A stretch of DNA of 64,000 bases from Thermomonas sp. (GCF_020850895.1 NZ_JADZDS010000007.1:1-64000), one strand, 5' to 3'. Counted from the first letter of the stretch, positions 48,178-57,853 are shown. Program-made: numbers and translations. The notes: generated by a model from the sequence alone, not told the origin.

Positions 48178-50139
48178 ATGGCCGCAACGCTGTCCCCGCC
48201 GGAACCGAGCAACGACCTGGACCGCGAGCGCCAGCGGATGCTGGATGCCTGCTTCCTCGGCCCCTATGCGCAGAACGACACCCTGCTGGAAAAGCTCGTG
48301 GTCGAATTCCTGCGCGACCACGTCTACTGGCGGCGCAACTTCCATCCCGAAGATCCGTTGGCGATCTCCACCACCGCGGCACTGCACCCGGACTACCTCG
48401 CCTTCGAAGCGAAGATGCGTCGCGAGCTGCACCTGCTGTCGGCGGCGCTGAAGAAATCCGTGCCCTTCCATAGCCCGCGCTACATCGGCCACATGGCCTC
48501 CGACCTGCTGCTGCCGGGACTTGCCGCGCAGATCCTGACCCTCCCCTACAACCCCAACAACGTCACCGAGGACACCGCTCCGGTGACGGTGGAGCTGGAA
48601 ATCAAGGTCGGCCTGCAGCTGGCGCGAATGCTCGGCTACGTCGACGACCCGACGCGTCCAGACTGCGCCTTTGGCCACCTGACCTCGGGCGGCACCGTCG
48701 CCAACTACCAGGCATTGCGACTGGCGCTGGCGCAGAAGGCCTTCCCGGTCGCACTGCGCGCAGCAGGGATCGACGAACTGGAATTGCCCGAAGACGACTG
48801 GGCGGCATTCAACCTGCATCCGCAAGCTGCCATCGCACTGGTCGACCGCTGGGGTCGCTGGTTGGCGCAGGCCACGCCAACGGAGCGCAAGCGCTGGCAA
48901 TCGAAGGTGGCCAAGGAACGAATCGAACACCTTGGCCTGGTGGACTTCTTCGCCCTCCACGCTGACCTGAAGGTCCCGAAAGTCCTTGCGCCGGTAACGG
49001 CGCACTATTCGTGGAGCAAGGGCTGCAAGCTGCTGGGGCTGGGGCGCGGCCAGCTTGAACAGCTTCCGGAGCGCGGCATGCGGATCGACATCGATGCGCT
49101 GGAGGCCACGCTGGAACGCTGCTTGCGTGATCGGCAACCGGTGCTCATGGCGGTGGCGGTGCTGGGCACCACCGAATACGGCACGGTGGATCCGATCGAT
49201 GCGGTGGTGGACGCCCGCGAGCGTTTTGCTCGCCGTGGCCTCGGCTTTTCCGTGCACGTCGACGCAGCCTGGGGTGGTTATCTCGCAACCCTGTTCCGCA
49301 ACGAAGACGGTAGCCTGCGTCCACTCGAGGACGTCGCATGCGGGTTCCAGACCTTTCCCACGCCCGAAGTCCACGCCGCGGTTGCCGCGATCGGTTCCAC
49401 CGATTCGGCCACGGTGGACCCGCACAAGCTCGGCTACCTTCCTTATGGCTCGGGCGCCTTCATCTGTCGCGACCACCGCGCCACCGCCCTGCTGACCGAG
49501 GCTGCGGACTACGTCTTCCACGGCGAGTCTGCGCCCGACTACATGACCCGCTACCGCAGCCTTGGCCAGATCATCCCGGAGGGCTCGAAGCCGGGTGCGG
49601 CGGCCGCCGCCGTGTACGTGACCCACCGTGTCCTGCCACTCGATCATGCCAACTTCGGACTGCTGTCCGCACAGACCATCCGCGCCGCGGAGCATTTCCG
49701 CACGCGTGCGCAGCGCTTCACCCGGGACATCGCCGGCGTGGCGCAGGCAATCATGCCGTTCGATCCCGACAGCAACCTGGTCTGCCTCGCCCTCAATCCG
49801 GCAGGAAACCGCTCGGTCGCCGTTGCCAACGCCTTTGTCCGCCGCCTGCACGATGAGCTGCGCATCGACCCCAGCCATCCGCTGCAGGACAAGGAGTTCT
49901 TTGCCTCGGCCACGACCCTGAAGCCGGAGGCTTTGGGGGAGGAAGGGATCCTGCGCATCTTCGACGCATTGGGACTCGATGCGGCGACGCTCGACGACGA
50001 CCGCGACGGCAAGCTGGTGATCCTCCGCCACACCCTGATGAACCCGTACCTGATCGACCGGGAAAACGGCATCAGCTACATCGACCTGTATTTCGAGTAT
50101 TTGGCCAAACGCGTGCGTGCACTGGGGCATGCCACTTGA
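48178..50139 (+). CDS. PLP-dependent amino acid decarboxylase, bacterial tyrosine-decarboxylase-like
   Basis: A 653-residue group II decarboxylase. The substrate-binding opening YIGHMASDLLLPGLAAQI and YNPNNVTEDTAP resembles bacterial tyrosine decarboxylases. Later motifs are LTSGGTVANYQALRLA, the cofactor Asp in VHVDAAWGGY and the PLP lysine in ATVDPHKLGYLPYGSGAF. The ribosome site GAGAG precedes the start. The substrate could be Tyr, another aromatic or a small acidic amino acid. The last codons overlap a TTG start of the Cds1-like gene. Confidence 0.85.
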   Translation: MAATLSPPEPSNDLDRERQRMLDACFLGPYAQNDTLLEKLVVEFLRDHVYWRRNFHPEDPLAISTTAALHPDYLAFEAKMRRELHLLSAALKKSVPFHSPRYIGHMASDLLLPGLAAQILTLPYNPNNVTEDTAPVTVELEIKVGLQLARMLGYVDDPTRPDCAFGHLTSGGTVANYQALRLALAQKAFPVALRAAGIDELELPEDDWAAFNLHPQAAIALVDRWGRWLAQATPTERKRWQSKVAKERIEHLGLVDFFALHADLKVPKVLAPVTAHYSWSKGCKLLGLGRGQLEQLPERGMRIDIDALEATLERCLRDRQPVLMAVAVLGTTEYGTVDPIDAVVDARERFARRGLGFSVHVDAAWGGYLATLFRNEDGSLRPLEDVACGFQTFPTPEVHAAVAAIGSTDSATVDPHKLGYLPYGSGAFICRDHRATALLTEAADYVFHGESAPDYMTRYRSLGQIIPEGSKPGAAAAAVYVTHRVLPLDHANFGLLSAQTIRAAEHFRTRAQRFTRDIAGVAQAIMPFDPDSNLVCLALNPAGNRSVAVANAFVRRLHDELRIDPSHPLQDKEFFASATTLKPEALGEEGILRIFDALGLDAATLDDDRDGKLVILRHTLMNPYLIDRENGISYIDLYFEYLAKRVRALGHAT

Positions 50140-51272
50140 GCCTCGCCCCGCAAGCGGCAATCATGGACGCCATGTCCACGCTCACGCCCCCCGTCACAGC
50201 AGGCAGCCGCGCTTGGCTGCACGCTGCCGTCGCTCGTCTGGAACAGGAAGCCACGCGCTCGGCGGACACCCATTTGTTGCGGCTGGATTTCCCGGGTTTC
50301 CCCGGCATCGCCTTCTATTTCAAGGATGAATCCAGCCATCCCACCGGCAGCCTGAAGCACCGACTGGCGCGCTCCTTGTACCTGTACGCGCTGTGCAACG
50401 GTCGCTTGTGCGCCGGACAAACCGTGGTCGACGCCTCGTCCGGCAGCACCGCGATTTCCGAAGCCTGGTTCGCGCGCCTGCTGGGTCTGCCGTTCATCGC
50501 GGTGATGCCGGCCTGCACCGCCCCACAAAAGATCCACGCCGTGCAGGAATTGGGCGGCCAGTGCGACCTCGTGGATGACCCGACGCAGGTCCACGCACGC
50601 GCGGCGCAGCACGCCCTCGAAGGCGCCTGCCACCTCGATCAGTTCGGCCTGGCCGAACGCGCCACCGACTGGCGCGGCAACAACAACATCGCCGAATCGA
50701 TCCTCGGCCAACTGCGCCGCGAATCGCAACCCGTACCGAGCTGGATCGTCTGCGGTGCCGGCACCGGCGGCACCTCGGCCACCATCGGCCGCTACCTTCG
50801 CTACCGCAGACTGGACACCCGACTGTGCATCGCCGAACCCACCGGCAGCGGCTTTGTGCACGGCTGGCGCACGCGCGACCGGACCGCGATCGCCAGCCAG
50901 CCCACCCTGATCGAAGGCATCGGTCGCCCCAGGGTGGAGCCGGGCTTCCTGTTCGACGTCGTGGACGACGTGATCGAGGTTGACGATGCCGCCGCTGTTG
51001 CAGCCGCACTGCAGCTCGATGACCTGCTCGGAACCCGCTACGGCGGTTCTTCCGGCGTCAACTTCATCGGCTGCCTCAAACTGGCCATCGCCATGCGCGC
51101 CAAGGGCGAGTCCGGCAGCATCGTCAGCCTGCTGTGCGACCGCGGCAAGCGCTATCGGGAGACCCTGTTCGACCCGGACTGGCGCGTCGCCCACCGGCTC
51201 GACATCGCACCTTGGCAATCCGCACTGCAGGCCACGCTGGCCGAAGGCAAGCCTCTGGACACCCACGGCTGA
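50136..51272 (+). CDS. cds1: Cds1-like L-cysteine desulfhydrase / PLP cysteine synthase family
   Basis: A 378-residue fold-type II PLP enzyme. The opening RSADTHLLRLDFPGFPGIAF and KDESSHPTGSLKHRLARSLYLY, with Lys in SLKH as the Schiff base, match mycobacterial Cds1-type cysteine desulfhydrases. GAGTGGTSATIGRY binds the phosphate, and RTRDR plus EGIGRPRVEPG follow. Such enzymes release H2S, pyruvate and ammonia from cysteine. The TTG start at 50136 overlaps the decarboxylase stop (TTGA). ATG codons at 50163 and 50172 are alternatives. Confidence 0.82.
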   Translation: MSLAPQAAIMDAMSTLTPPVTAGSRAWLHAAVARLEQEATRSADTHLLRLDFPGFPGIAFYFKDESSHPTGSLKHRLARSLYLYALCNGRLCAGQTVVDASSGSTAISEAWFARLLGLPFIAVMPACTAPQKIHAVQELGGQCDLVDDPTQVHARAAQHALEGACHLDQFGLAERATDWRGNNNIAESILGQLRRESQPVPSWIVCGAGTGGTSATIGRYLRYRRLDTRLCIAEPTGSGFVHGWRTRDRTAIASQPTLIEGIGRPRVEPGFLFDVVDDVIEVDDAAAVAAALQLDDLLGTRYGGSSGVNFIGCLKLAIAMRAKGESGSIVSLLCDRGKRYRETLFDPDWRVAHRLDIAPWQSALQATLAEGKPLDTHG

Positions 51273-51325
51273 TCGCACGGCCGATCGCGCCACCCGACGC
51301 AGGTGAAGCCCGCAATGGACCGGGG

Positions 51326-51805
51326 TTATCTGCCCGCGGCCCAACCCGGATCGTTGAACAACTGCGGATAACGCGCCAACGCCTGCTGCATCGCCGCGAG
51401 GTCACCCGGGCTCAACCGCCCCTGGCGGGCAGCATCGGCACCTGCGATGAATTTGGCCAGCAAGCCGTGCAGGGCGGCATCTGCCTGCGGCTGGAGCTTG
51501 CAGTTGGCGATCATGTTCTTGATCGCGGCATCGATCCTTGCCACCGCGACCGGGCGGAGGCGCGTGTTCAGGCGACCGGCATGGATGTGGCCAAGGATGC
51601 CGGTGGCCGCGCGAATCTCGCGCATTCCGGCGCGCAGCGGTGCATCGGTGGCCCAGCGCTGTGTCGGAGCCGCTTGCGCTCCACTGTGTACGGCATGGGT
51701 GGCATGTGCCGCATGGTCGGCGTGTGAAGTCGATTGCGCACATGCCGGCGCAGACACCAGCAGAGTGCCAAGCACACACATCGGAATTACAGTCTGGAGG
51801 CGCAT
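51326..51805 (-). CDS. His-rich periplasmic protein, DnrO-like
   Basis: A 159-residue exported protein: a signal peptide ending APACA, then a His-rich stretch (HADHAAHATHAVHSG) that could bind copper or another metal, then a helical C-terminal domain (VARIDAAIKNMIANCKLQP and onward). It resembles proteins annotated DnrO near denitrification genes; the name is from memory. An FNR-like box lies 62 bases upstream. Its location between the Cds1-like and nad genes fits the low-oxygen block. Confidence 0.65.
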   Translation of the reverse strand: MRLQTVIPMCVLGTLLVSAPACAQSTSHADHAAHATHAVHSGAQAAPTQRWATDAPLRAGMREIRAATGILGHIHAGRLNTRLRPVAVARIDAAIKNMIANCKLQPQADAALHGLLAKFIAGADAARQGRLSPGDLAAMQQALARYPQLFNDPGWAAGR

Positions 51806-51867
51806 CGGGTGTCTCCGTGGGTTGGCGTTTATGGCGATAGCGTGGCATCCCTGCGGGGGCAATGCGA

Positions 51868-51881
51868 TTGATCCTGGTCAA
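51868..51881 (-). promoter_or_regulatory. FNR/DNR-like box upstream of the His-rich gene
   Basis: TTGAT-CCTG-GTCAA (TTGAC-CAGG-ATCAA on the minus strand) matches nine of ten positions of the FNR consensus. It is 62 bases before the DnrO-like start, a reasonable activator position for that gene. The divergent spacing also allows an effect elsewhere, but no plus-strand gene follows. Confidence 0.65.
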
Positions 51882-51977
51882 ACCATGCCGTCGTGTCTCG
51901 GCGATCGTTCACGCATGCCGCATGGAACGGTCTTTCCAGAATCGAGGGTGATGAACTCGGATCGAACAGCGACAGAC

Positions 51978-53438
51978 TCAGCCGGAAGCCAATGCATCGT
52001 CACTGCGGAAATGCGCTCCGAGGCTGGACTTGCGCTTGAATGCCGCCGTCAGCAATGCGCGGGCCACGCCCACCTGCCAACCTTCGCCTGCAAGCAGCTC
52101 GAGCTCGCGGAGCGCCGTCTGCATGGCCGCCCCATCGCGCATCGGGCCCATCGCCTGCGACAGCAGGTTGCGCAGGAGCGTGCGTGCATCTGCGTCGAGC
52201 GATGGCGGCCGTCGCGCTTCGATGCCTGCCTCGATGCTGGACGCGGCTTCACCTGAGGCCGTGCTGTCGGCGCGCAACTGCAGCCCCAGCCTGCGTCCGA
52301 ACACCAAGCCTTCCAGCAAGGAATTGCTGGCCAACCGGTTGGCACCATGCACGCCGTTGCAGGCCACTTCGCCCACCGCGTACAAGCCTGGCAGCGAACT
52401 GCGGCAATCGACATCCGTCGCAATCCCACCCATATGGAAATGCGCCGCCGGCGTGACCGGGATCGGCTGCACGCGCGGGTCGATGCCGTGATCGAGGCAG
52501 GCACGCAGGACGGTCGGGAATTTTTCCGCAAACGCCGCCCCGACCACCCGCGCATCCAGCACCGCGCCGCCCGCTTGGCAGGCCTGCCAGACCTGACGCG
52601 CCACGATGTCGCGCGGGGCCAGATCGCCCAGCGGGTGCACACCGTCCATCAAGGCGTGGCCCTTGCTGTCGAACAGGTGCGCACCGGCACCGCGCAGCGC
52701 TTCGGTCACCAGCGGCAGGCTGTGCTGCCCCGGCAACATCAACGCAGTCGGATGGAACTGCACGAATTCCAGATCACGCAGCGCGGCGCCGGCTGCCAGA
52801 GCCAATGCCAGGCCACTGCCATCGGCATCAGGTGGATTGCTGGTCTGCGCGAACAAGGCACCAATACCGCCAGTCGCCAGCACCACCGCACGACCACGCA
52901 CCTGTTCGCGTGCGCCATCGGCCGTCGTGAACGTCACGCCACGCACGCTGCCATCGTCCAGCAACAGGCCATCGACCTCGACCCCGGCGCGGCGGGTGAT
53001 GTGCCCGGACGCACGCGCCGCGGCGACCAGCGCGTCCATCACCTTGGCCCCGGTGGCATCACCACCGGCGTGCACGATCCGGTTGCGATCATGCCCGCCC
53101 TCGCGCCCGAGCGCGAGGCTGCCATCGGGGTTGCGGTCGAAGGCCACGCCCAGCGCTTGCAGCCAATGCACGGCTTCGGCCGCACCCTTGACCAGCACAT
53201 CGACAACGGCCGGATCATTGTGGTGACTGCCGGCCACGCGGGTGTCGCGGGCATGGTCGTCAGGAGTGTCGCCGGGTCCTATCGCCGCCGCGATCCCACC
53301 CTGGGCCAGCAGGCTGGCGGCACCGCGCGCACCCGGCGCACGCGTCAACAGCAGCACCGGCGCCGGTGCGGCGGCCAGCGCAGTGGCAATGCCGGCGATG
53401 CCTCCGCCGACGACGATGATCGGATCGTGCGTACTCAC
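51978..53438 (-). CDS. nadB: L-aspartate oxidase
   Basis: Flavoenzyme making iminoaspartate for NAD synthesis. The 486-residue protein has the FAD loop VVGGGIAGIATALA, SLLAQGGIAAAIGPGDTP, the active-site region HFHMGGIATDVDCRSSLPGLYAVGE and GANRLASNSLLEGLVFG. It can use fumarate as electron acceptor, so NAD synthesis remains possible without oxygen. It overlaps nadA by four bases. Confidence 0.95.
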   Translation of the reverse strand: MSTHDPIIVVGGGIAGIATALAAAPAPVLLLTRAPGARGAASLLAQGGIAAAIGPGDTPDDHARDTRVAGSHHNDPAVVDVLVKGAAEAVHWLQALGVAFDRNPDGSLALGREGGHDRNRIVHAGGDATGAKVMDALVAAARASGHITRRAGVEVDGLLLDDGSVRGVTFTTADGAREQVRGRAVVLATGGIGALFAQTSNPPDADGSGLALALAAGAALRDLEFVQFHPTALMLPGQHSLPLVTEALRGAGAHLFDSKGHALMDGVHPLGDLAPRDIVARQVWQACQAGGAVLDARVVGAAFAEKFPTVLRACLDHGIDPRVQPIPVTPAAHFHMGGIATDVDCRSSLPGLYAVGEVACNGVHGANRLASNSLLEGLVFGRRLGLQLRADSTASGEAASSIEAGIEARRPPSLDADARTLLRNLLSQAMGPMRDGAAMQTALRELELLAGEGWQVGVARALLTAAFKRKSSLGAHFRSDDALASG

Positions 53439-54463
53439 ACCCGGTCGCGACGCCCGACCGCCAGCATCCGATCCAGCGACCGGCGCGCGCCGACGATGTC
53501 CTCCGGCGCCACCACCACCTCGTTGCTCAGGTCACTGAGCACGGCGTGGATCTTGGGCAGCGTGATCTTCTTCATGTACGGGCACAGGTTGCAGGGCTTG
53601 ATGAACTCCACCTGCGGAAACTCATTGCGCAGGTTGTCGGCCATCGAGCACTCGGTGATCATCGCCACCCGTTCGGGCTTGGCCTTCTCCAGCCACTTGC
53701 CCATCGCCGTGGTGGAACCGACGAAATCGGCCTCGGCCAGCACGTCCGGCGGACACTCCGGATGCGCGACGATCTTGGCGTCGAATTGTTCGCGGGCGTG
53801 CCGTGCCTCGATCCCGGTGAAGCGCTCATGCACCTCGCAGGCGCCCTGCCACAGGATCAGGTCGAGCTGGGTCTGCTGCGCCACCCAGGCACCAAGGTAA
53901 CGGTCCGGCAGGAAGATCACCTGCTTCACGCCGTGCTCGGCGGCCACCGATTCCACCACCTGCACCGCGTTGGCCGAGGTGCAGCAGGAATCCGACACCG
54001 CCTTCACCGCCGCCGACGTATTGACGTAGGTCACCACCGGGATGCCAGGATGCTTGGCGCGCAGGGCCAGCACGTCGGCCGCCGTGATCGACGCCGCCAG
54101 CGAGCAGCCAGCCTCCATGTCGGGAATCAGCACGGTCTTGTCCGGCGCCAGCACCTTCACGCTCTCGGCCATGAAGTGCACGCCGCACATCACCACGATG
54201 TCGCTGCCGCAGGTCGCAGCCTGCTGTGCCAGCGCCAGCGAATCGCCGGTGATGTCGGCAACGCCGTAGAAGATCTCCGGCGACTGGTAGTTGTGCGCCA
54301 TGATCACCGCGCCGCGCTCTTGCTTGAGCGTATTGATCGCATCGATCCACGGCAGGTGCAGCGGCACCTCCATGCACGGGATCAGGCGTTCCAGCTGCGC
54401 GGCCAGCGGCGCGTAGCGCGCTTCCAGTTCGGGACTCCAGGCGGGGGCGGTTCTCGTGTTCAT
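53435..54463 (-). CDS. nadA: Quinolinate synthase
   Basis: Fe-S enzyme condensing iminoaspartate with dihydroxyacetone phosphate. The 342-residue protein has AHNYQSPEIFYGVADITGDSLALA, the first cluster Cys region VVMCGVHFMAE, SDSCCTSANA and the C-terminal Cys in FIKPCNLCPYMKK. The nadA-nadB order with an overlap indicates a single operon. No nadC is present beside it. Confidence 0.96.
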   Translation of the reverse strand: MNTRTAPAWSPELEARYAPLAAQLERLIPCMEVPLHLPWIDAINTLKQERGAVIMAHNYQSPEIFYGVADITGDSLALAQQAATCGSDIVVMCGVHFMAESVKVLAPDKTVLIPDMEAGCSLAASITAADVLALRAKHPGIPVVTYVNTSAAVKAVSDSCCTSANAVQVVESVAAEHGVKQVIFLPDRYLGAWVAQQTQLDLILWQGACEVHERFTGIEARHAREQFDAKIVAHPECPPDVLAEADFVGSTTAMGKWLEKAKPERVAMITECSMADNLRNEFPQVEFIKPCNLCPYMKKITLPKIHAVLSDLSNEVVVAPEDIVGARRSLDRMLAVGRRDRV

Positions 54464-54470
54464 CCGGGTC

Positions 54471-54608
54471 TCATGCAGGCAGGCGCTGGCGCGGGTGGGC
54501 GCCTGCAGTGGCGGGTGTGGGATCCATGGGAGCGCACTCGGGGCAACGCTTGCTGAATGCTTGCAACCTGGCGCATCGGGGGCAACAGGATACCCGTCGA
54601 CGCGCCAT
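54471..54608 (-). CDS. Possible 45-residue four-cysteine protein
   Basis: A short frame just upstream of nadA encodes CCPRC and CPEC pairs about ten residues apart (SCCPRCARLQAFSKRCPEC), which would suit a zinc ribbon. It ends seven bases before the nadA start. No ribosome site is clear, and the coding evidence is only the cysteine spacing, so it may be chance. The rest of the 378-base gap to the next gene shows no other candidate. Confidence 0.3.
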   Translation of the reverse strand: MARRRVSCCPRCARLQAFSKRCPECAPMDPTPATAGAHPRQRLPA

Positions 54609-54841
54609 CACGCACATGCAGGCAACAGGTCGGGGGGATTGCCTGAGCTTGCGTGAGGATGGCGCGTGCGTGGCGCTTGGCGACCGACCCGGAAATCGAA
54701 GCGTGGGCCTATGCCAGATCGCGCATGGCGGTGGTGGTGCCATCACCGGAACAGACCGCGGGCAGAACGGATGGTGGGTGTCCTGAGTTCTTGTGAGTTC
54801 TACTCGATATGGGCCATCAGGAAATGAACCTGACCCGTCGA

Positions 54842-55612
54842 TCAAGCATTACTACGCTTGCGCGGCTCCGGGGTTTCGCCACCATCGCCACCGTTGGCGG
54901 CAGCGAGCAGTGCACTCTCGTCGAGGATGCATATCCTGCGTCCATGCACCTCGATGATTCCATCCTCGTGCAGGCGGCTGAAGCCACGGCTCACGGTTTC
55001 CAGCACCAGGCCGAGATAGCGCGCGATTTCATCCCTGCTCATCGGCAGGTGGAAATCATTCGCAGGACGCCCGATGCGCCGGTAGCGCTCCGACAGGCCG
55101 TGCACGAACATGGCGATCCTCTCGTTGGCCTGCCGGCGCGCAAGCACTTCGACGTGATCGTGGTCGTGGTTTGCGCTCTGCCCGATGACGCGCAGCAACT
55201 GCTGCTGCAGGCTGGGCAGCTTGGCTGCGATCGTCGCCAGGTTGTCGAACGGCAATTCGCAGACCCGTGCATCGACGAGGGCGATCGCTTCGCAGCGATG
55301 CGCGCCGGTGCCGATCGCGTCCAGCCCGAACAGTTCGCCCTGCAGGTGGAACCCAAGAACATGCTCATCGCCCGTGGCATTGACCACGATCGTCTTGAAA
55401 CTGCCTTCGCTGGCGACATAGACCGCCCGCAGCGGATCTCCCGGGCGGAACAAGGTCTCTCCCTTGGCCAAGGGACGCCGCCGGCGGGCGACCAGGTCCA
55501 GGCGCCCGATGTCCTCGCCGTTCATCCCGGTCGGCAGGCACAGTTGCTGGAGCGAACATTCCGCACAGCTTCGGCGCAAGCGCGCGAGACTCAACGAGAC
55601 CGGTTCATTCAT
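54842..55612 (-). CDS. Second FNR-type Fe-S regulator
   Basis: A 256-residue Crp/Fnr-family protein. Cys16, Cys19, Cys25 and Cys107 match the FNR cluster ligands, and the recognition helix ETVSRGFSR keeps the DNA-contact residues. It therefore should sense oxygen and read TTGAT-type sites like the first regulator. It diverges in the body and has a longer C-terminal tail. It is transcribed divergently from the cco operon, a common place for an oxidase regulator. Confidence 0.9.
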   Translation of the reverse strand: MNEPVSLSLARLRRSCAECSLQQLCLPTGMNGEDIGRLDLVARRRRPLAKGETLFRPGDPLRAVYVASEGSFKTIVVNATGDEHVLGFHLQGELFGLDAIGTGAHRCEAIALVDARVCELPFDNLATIAAKLPSLQQQLLRVIGQSANHDHDHVEVLARRQANERIAMFVHGLSERYRRIGRPANDFHLPMSRDEIARYLGLVLETVSRGFSRLHEDGIIEVHGRRICILDESALLAAANGGDGGETPEPRKRSNA

Positions 55613-55786
55613 CGACTGCAAATCCGCAGGATTCTTCCGTACAATTATGCCTGCAAATGCGTTTTTTTTCGCCCGGCATGAGCCACGGCTCCGCATCGAG
55701 CCGTTCGGCCTGCCTTCGCCCAATGCCCTGTCCGTGCCGCGATCAAATGGCATGGCTCTGGCTTGTCCAGCACCCCGGAGTCCCGC

Positions 55787-57226
55787 ATGCACGCCAGTTC
55801 CGGCACCTACAACGACAAGGTCGTCCACCAATTCGCGGTCGCCACCGTGGCCTGGGGCATCATCGGCATGGCCGTCGGCGTGCTGTGCGCCGCGCAGTTG
55901 TACTGGCCTTCGCTCAATTTCGACGTTCCGTGGCTGACCTACAGCCGGATCCGTCCGCTGCACACCAATGGCATGATCTTCGCCTTCGGCGGTTCGGTGC
56001 TGTTCGCGACCTCACTGTACGTGGTGCAGCGCACCTGCCATGTTCGGCTGATCTCCGACAAGCTGGCCAGCTTCGTGTTCTGGGGTTGGCAAGCGGCGAT
56101 GCTGGGGGCGGTCATCACCTTGCCGCTGGGCATCACCCAGAGCAAGGAATACGCCGAACTCGAATGGCCGCTGGACCTGCTGATCGCGATCGTCTGGGTC
56201 GCTTACGGCTGGCTGTTCTTCGGTACCGTGGCCAAGCGCAGGGTCAAGCACATCTACGTTGCCAACTGGTTCTACGGCGCCTACGTGATCGCGGTGGCGC
56301 TGCTGCATATCGTCAACAACATCGTGATGCCCGCCGGGCTGTGGAAGTCCTACTCGGTCTACAGCGGCGCGGTCGATGCGATGGCGCAGTGGTGGTACGG
56401 CCACAACGGCGTGGCCTTCCTGCTGACCGTCGGCTACTTGGCGATGATGTATTACTTCGTACCCAAGCAGGCGCAGCGTCCGATCTATTCATACCGTCTA
56501 TCGATCGTGCACTTCTGGGCACTGATCTCGATCTACATGTGGGCCGGCCCGCACCACCTGCACCACACCGCGCTGCCGGACTGGGCGCAATCGGTGGGCA
56601 TGGTGTTCTCGGTGATCCTGCTGGTGCCGAGCTGGGGCGGTGCGATGAACGGCATCCTCACGCTCTCCGGCGTCTGGCATAAATTGCGCACCGATCCGAT
56701 CCTGAAGTTCCTGATCGTGGCGATCAGCTTCTACATGATCGCCACCTTCGAAGGCCCGCTGCTGTCGATCAAGACCGTCAACTCGCTCTCCCATTACACC
56801 GACTGGACCGTTGGCCACGTCCACGCCGGCACCCTGGGCTGGGTGGCGATGATCTCGATCGGCTCGCTCTACTCGTTGTACCCGCGCCTGCTGGGCCTGC
56901 CGGGCATGTATTCGACCAAGCTGATCGACGTGCACTTCTGGATGCACACCCTCGGCGTGGTGTTCTACATCGTCTCGATGTGGATCGCCGGCATCACCCA
57001 GGGCCTGATGTGGCGTGCCACCAATGCCGACGGCACGCTGACCTACAGTTTCGTCGAATCGCTGGTGGCCACCTATCCCTACTACCTCGGCCGCCTGCTG
57101 GGCGGACTGCTGATCCTTTCGGGCATGTGCCTGATGGGTTGGCATATGTGGAAAACCTGGCGGCAGGCGCAAGGCGTCGCCGAACACCCGATCCTGCCGC
57201 CGCACGCCGCCGAAGCCCAGGCCTGA
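55787..57226 (+). CDS. ccoN: cbb3-type cytochrome c oxidase subunit I
   Basis: Catalytic heme-copper subunit of the high-affinity oxidase. The 479-residue protein has about twelve membrane helices and the low-spin heme His in [16 protein letters not shown]. The binuclear-centre region includes [17 protein letters not shown] and the later [12 protein letters not shown]. The start at 55787 is chosen over an in-frame TTG eight codons upstream. A lone ATCAA half-site (55742-55746) precedes it. Confidence 0.97.
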   Translation: MHASSGTYNDKVVHQFAVATVAWGIIGMAVGVLCAAQLYWPSLNFDVPWLTYSRIRPLHTNGMIFAFGGSVLFATSLYVVQRTCHVRLISDKLASFVFWGWQAAMLGAVITLPLGITQSKEYAELEWPLDLLIAIVWVAYGWLFFGTVAKRRVKHIYVANWFYGAYVIAVALLHIVNNIVMPAGLWKSYSVYSGAVDAMAQWWYGHNGVAFLLTVGYLAMMYYFVPKQAQRPIYSYRLSIVHFWALISIYMWAGPHHLHHTALPDWAQSVGMVFSVILLVPSWGGAMNGILTLSGVWHKLRTDPILKFLIVAISFYMIATFEGPLLSIKTVNSLSHYTDWTVGHVHAGTLGWVAMISIGSLYSLYPRLLGLPGMYSTKLIDVHFWMHTLGVVFYIVSMWIAGITQGLMWRATNADGTLTYSFVESLVATYPYYLGRLLGGLLILSGMCLMGWHMWKTWRQAQGVAEHPILPPHAAEAQA

Positions 57227-57235
57227 GGACACGAC

Positions 57236-57850
57236 ATGGGAATCGCACACGAGAAACTTGAAAAGAACATTGGCGTCCTGGCCCTGCTGACCGCGATCGC
57301 GGTGTCGATCGGCGGGCTGGCCGAGATCGTGCCACTGATGTTCCAGGCCGAGGCCATCCAACCGCTGCCGGGCGTCAAGCCCTACCCTGCGCTGGAACTG
57401 GCGGGACGCGACGTCTATGTGCGCGAAGGCTGCTACAACTGCCACTCGCAGATGATCCGCACCCTGCGCTTCGAGACCGAGCGCTACGGCCACTATTCGA
57501 TGGCCGGTGAATCGGTCTACGACCGCCCGTTCCAATGGGGCAGCAAGCGCACTGGACCGGACTTGGCCCGCGTCGGCGGGCGCTATTCCAACGACTGGCA
57601 TCGCGTCCACCTGCTCAACCCACGCGACGTGGTGCCGGAATCGAACATGCCCAGTTTCCCGTGGCTTGAGCGGAACACCCTCGATGGCGGCGCCGTGCAG
57701 TCGCACATGCGCGCGCTCAAGCGCCTGGGCGATCCCTACACCGATGCCGAGATCGCCGCCGCACCCGCGGCAGTGGAAGGCAAGACCGAACTCGATGCGC
57801 TGGTGGCCTATCTGCAAGGCCTCGGCAAGCACGCACCGAAGGGGGGCTGA
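57236..57850 (+). CDS. ccoO: cbb3-type cytochrome c oxidase subunit II
   Basis: Membrane-anchored mono-heme cytochrome c of the oxidase. The 204-residue protein has one N-terminal membrane helix, the heme site CYNCH in [13 protein letters not shown], and an axial Met region ([11 protein letters not shown]). It follows ccoN by nine bases. Confidence 0.97.
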   Translation: MGIAHEKLEKNIGVLALLTAIAVSIGGLAEIVPLMFQAEAIQPLPGVKPYPALELAGRDVYVREGCYNCHSQMIRTLRFETERYGHYSMAGESVYDRPFQWGSKRTGPDLARVGGRYSNDWHRVHLLNPRDVVPESNMPSFPWLERNTLDGGAVQSHMRALKRLGDPYTDAEIAAAPAAVEGKTELDALVAYLQGLGKHAPKGG

Positions 57851-57853
57851 GCG

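Noticed and set aside
54464-54841. nadC next to nadA-nadB
   Set aside because: The gap is too short and has no quinolinate phosphoribosyltransferase motif; nadC must be elsewhere.
55733-55746. FNR box before ccoN
   Set aside because: Only one half-site (ATCAA) is good; the left half matches two of five bases, so I do not call it.
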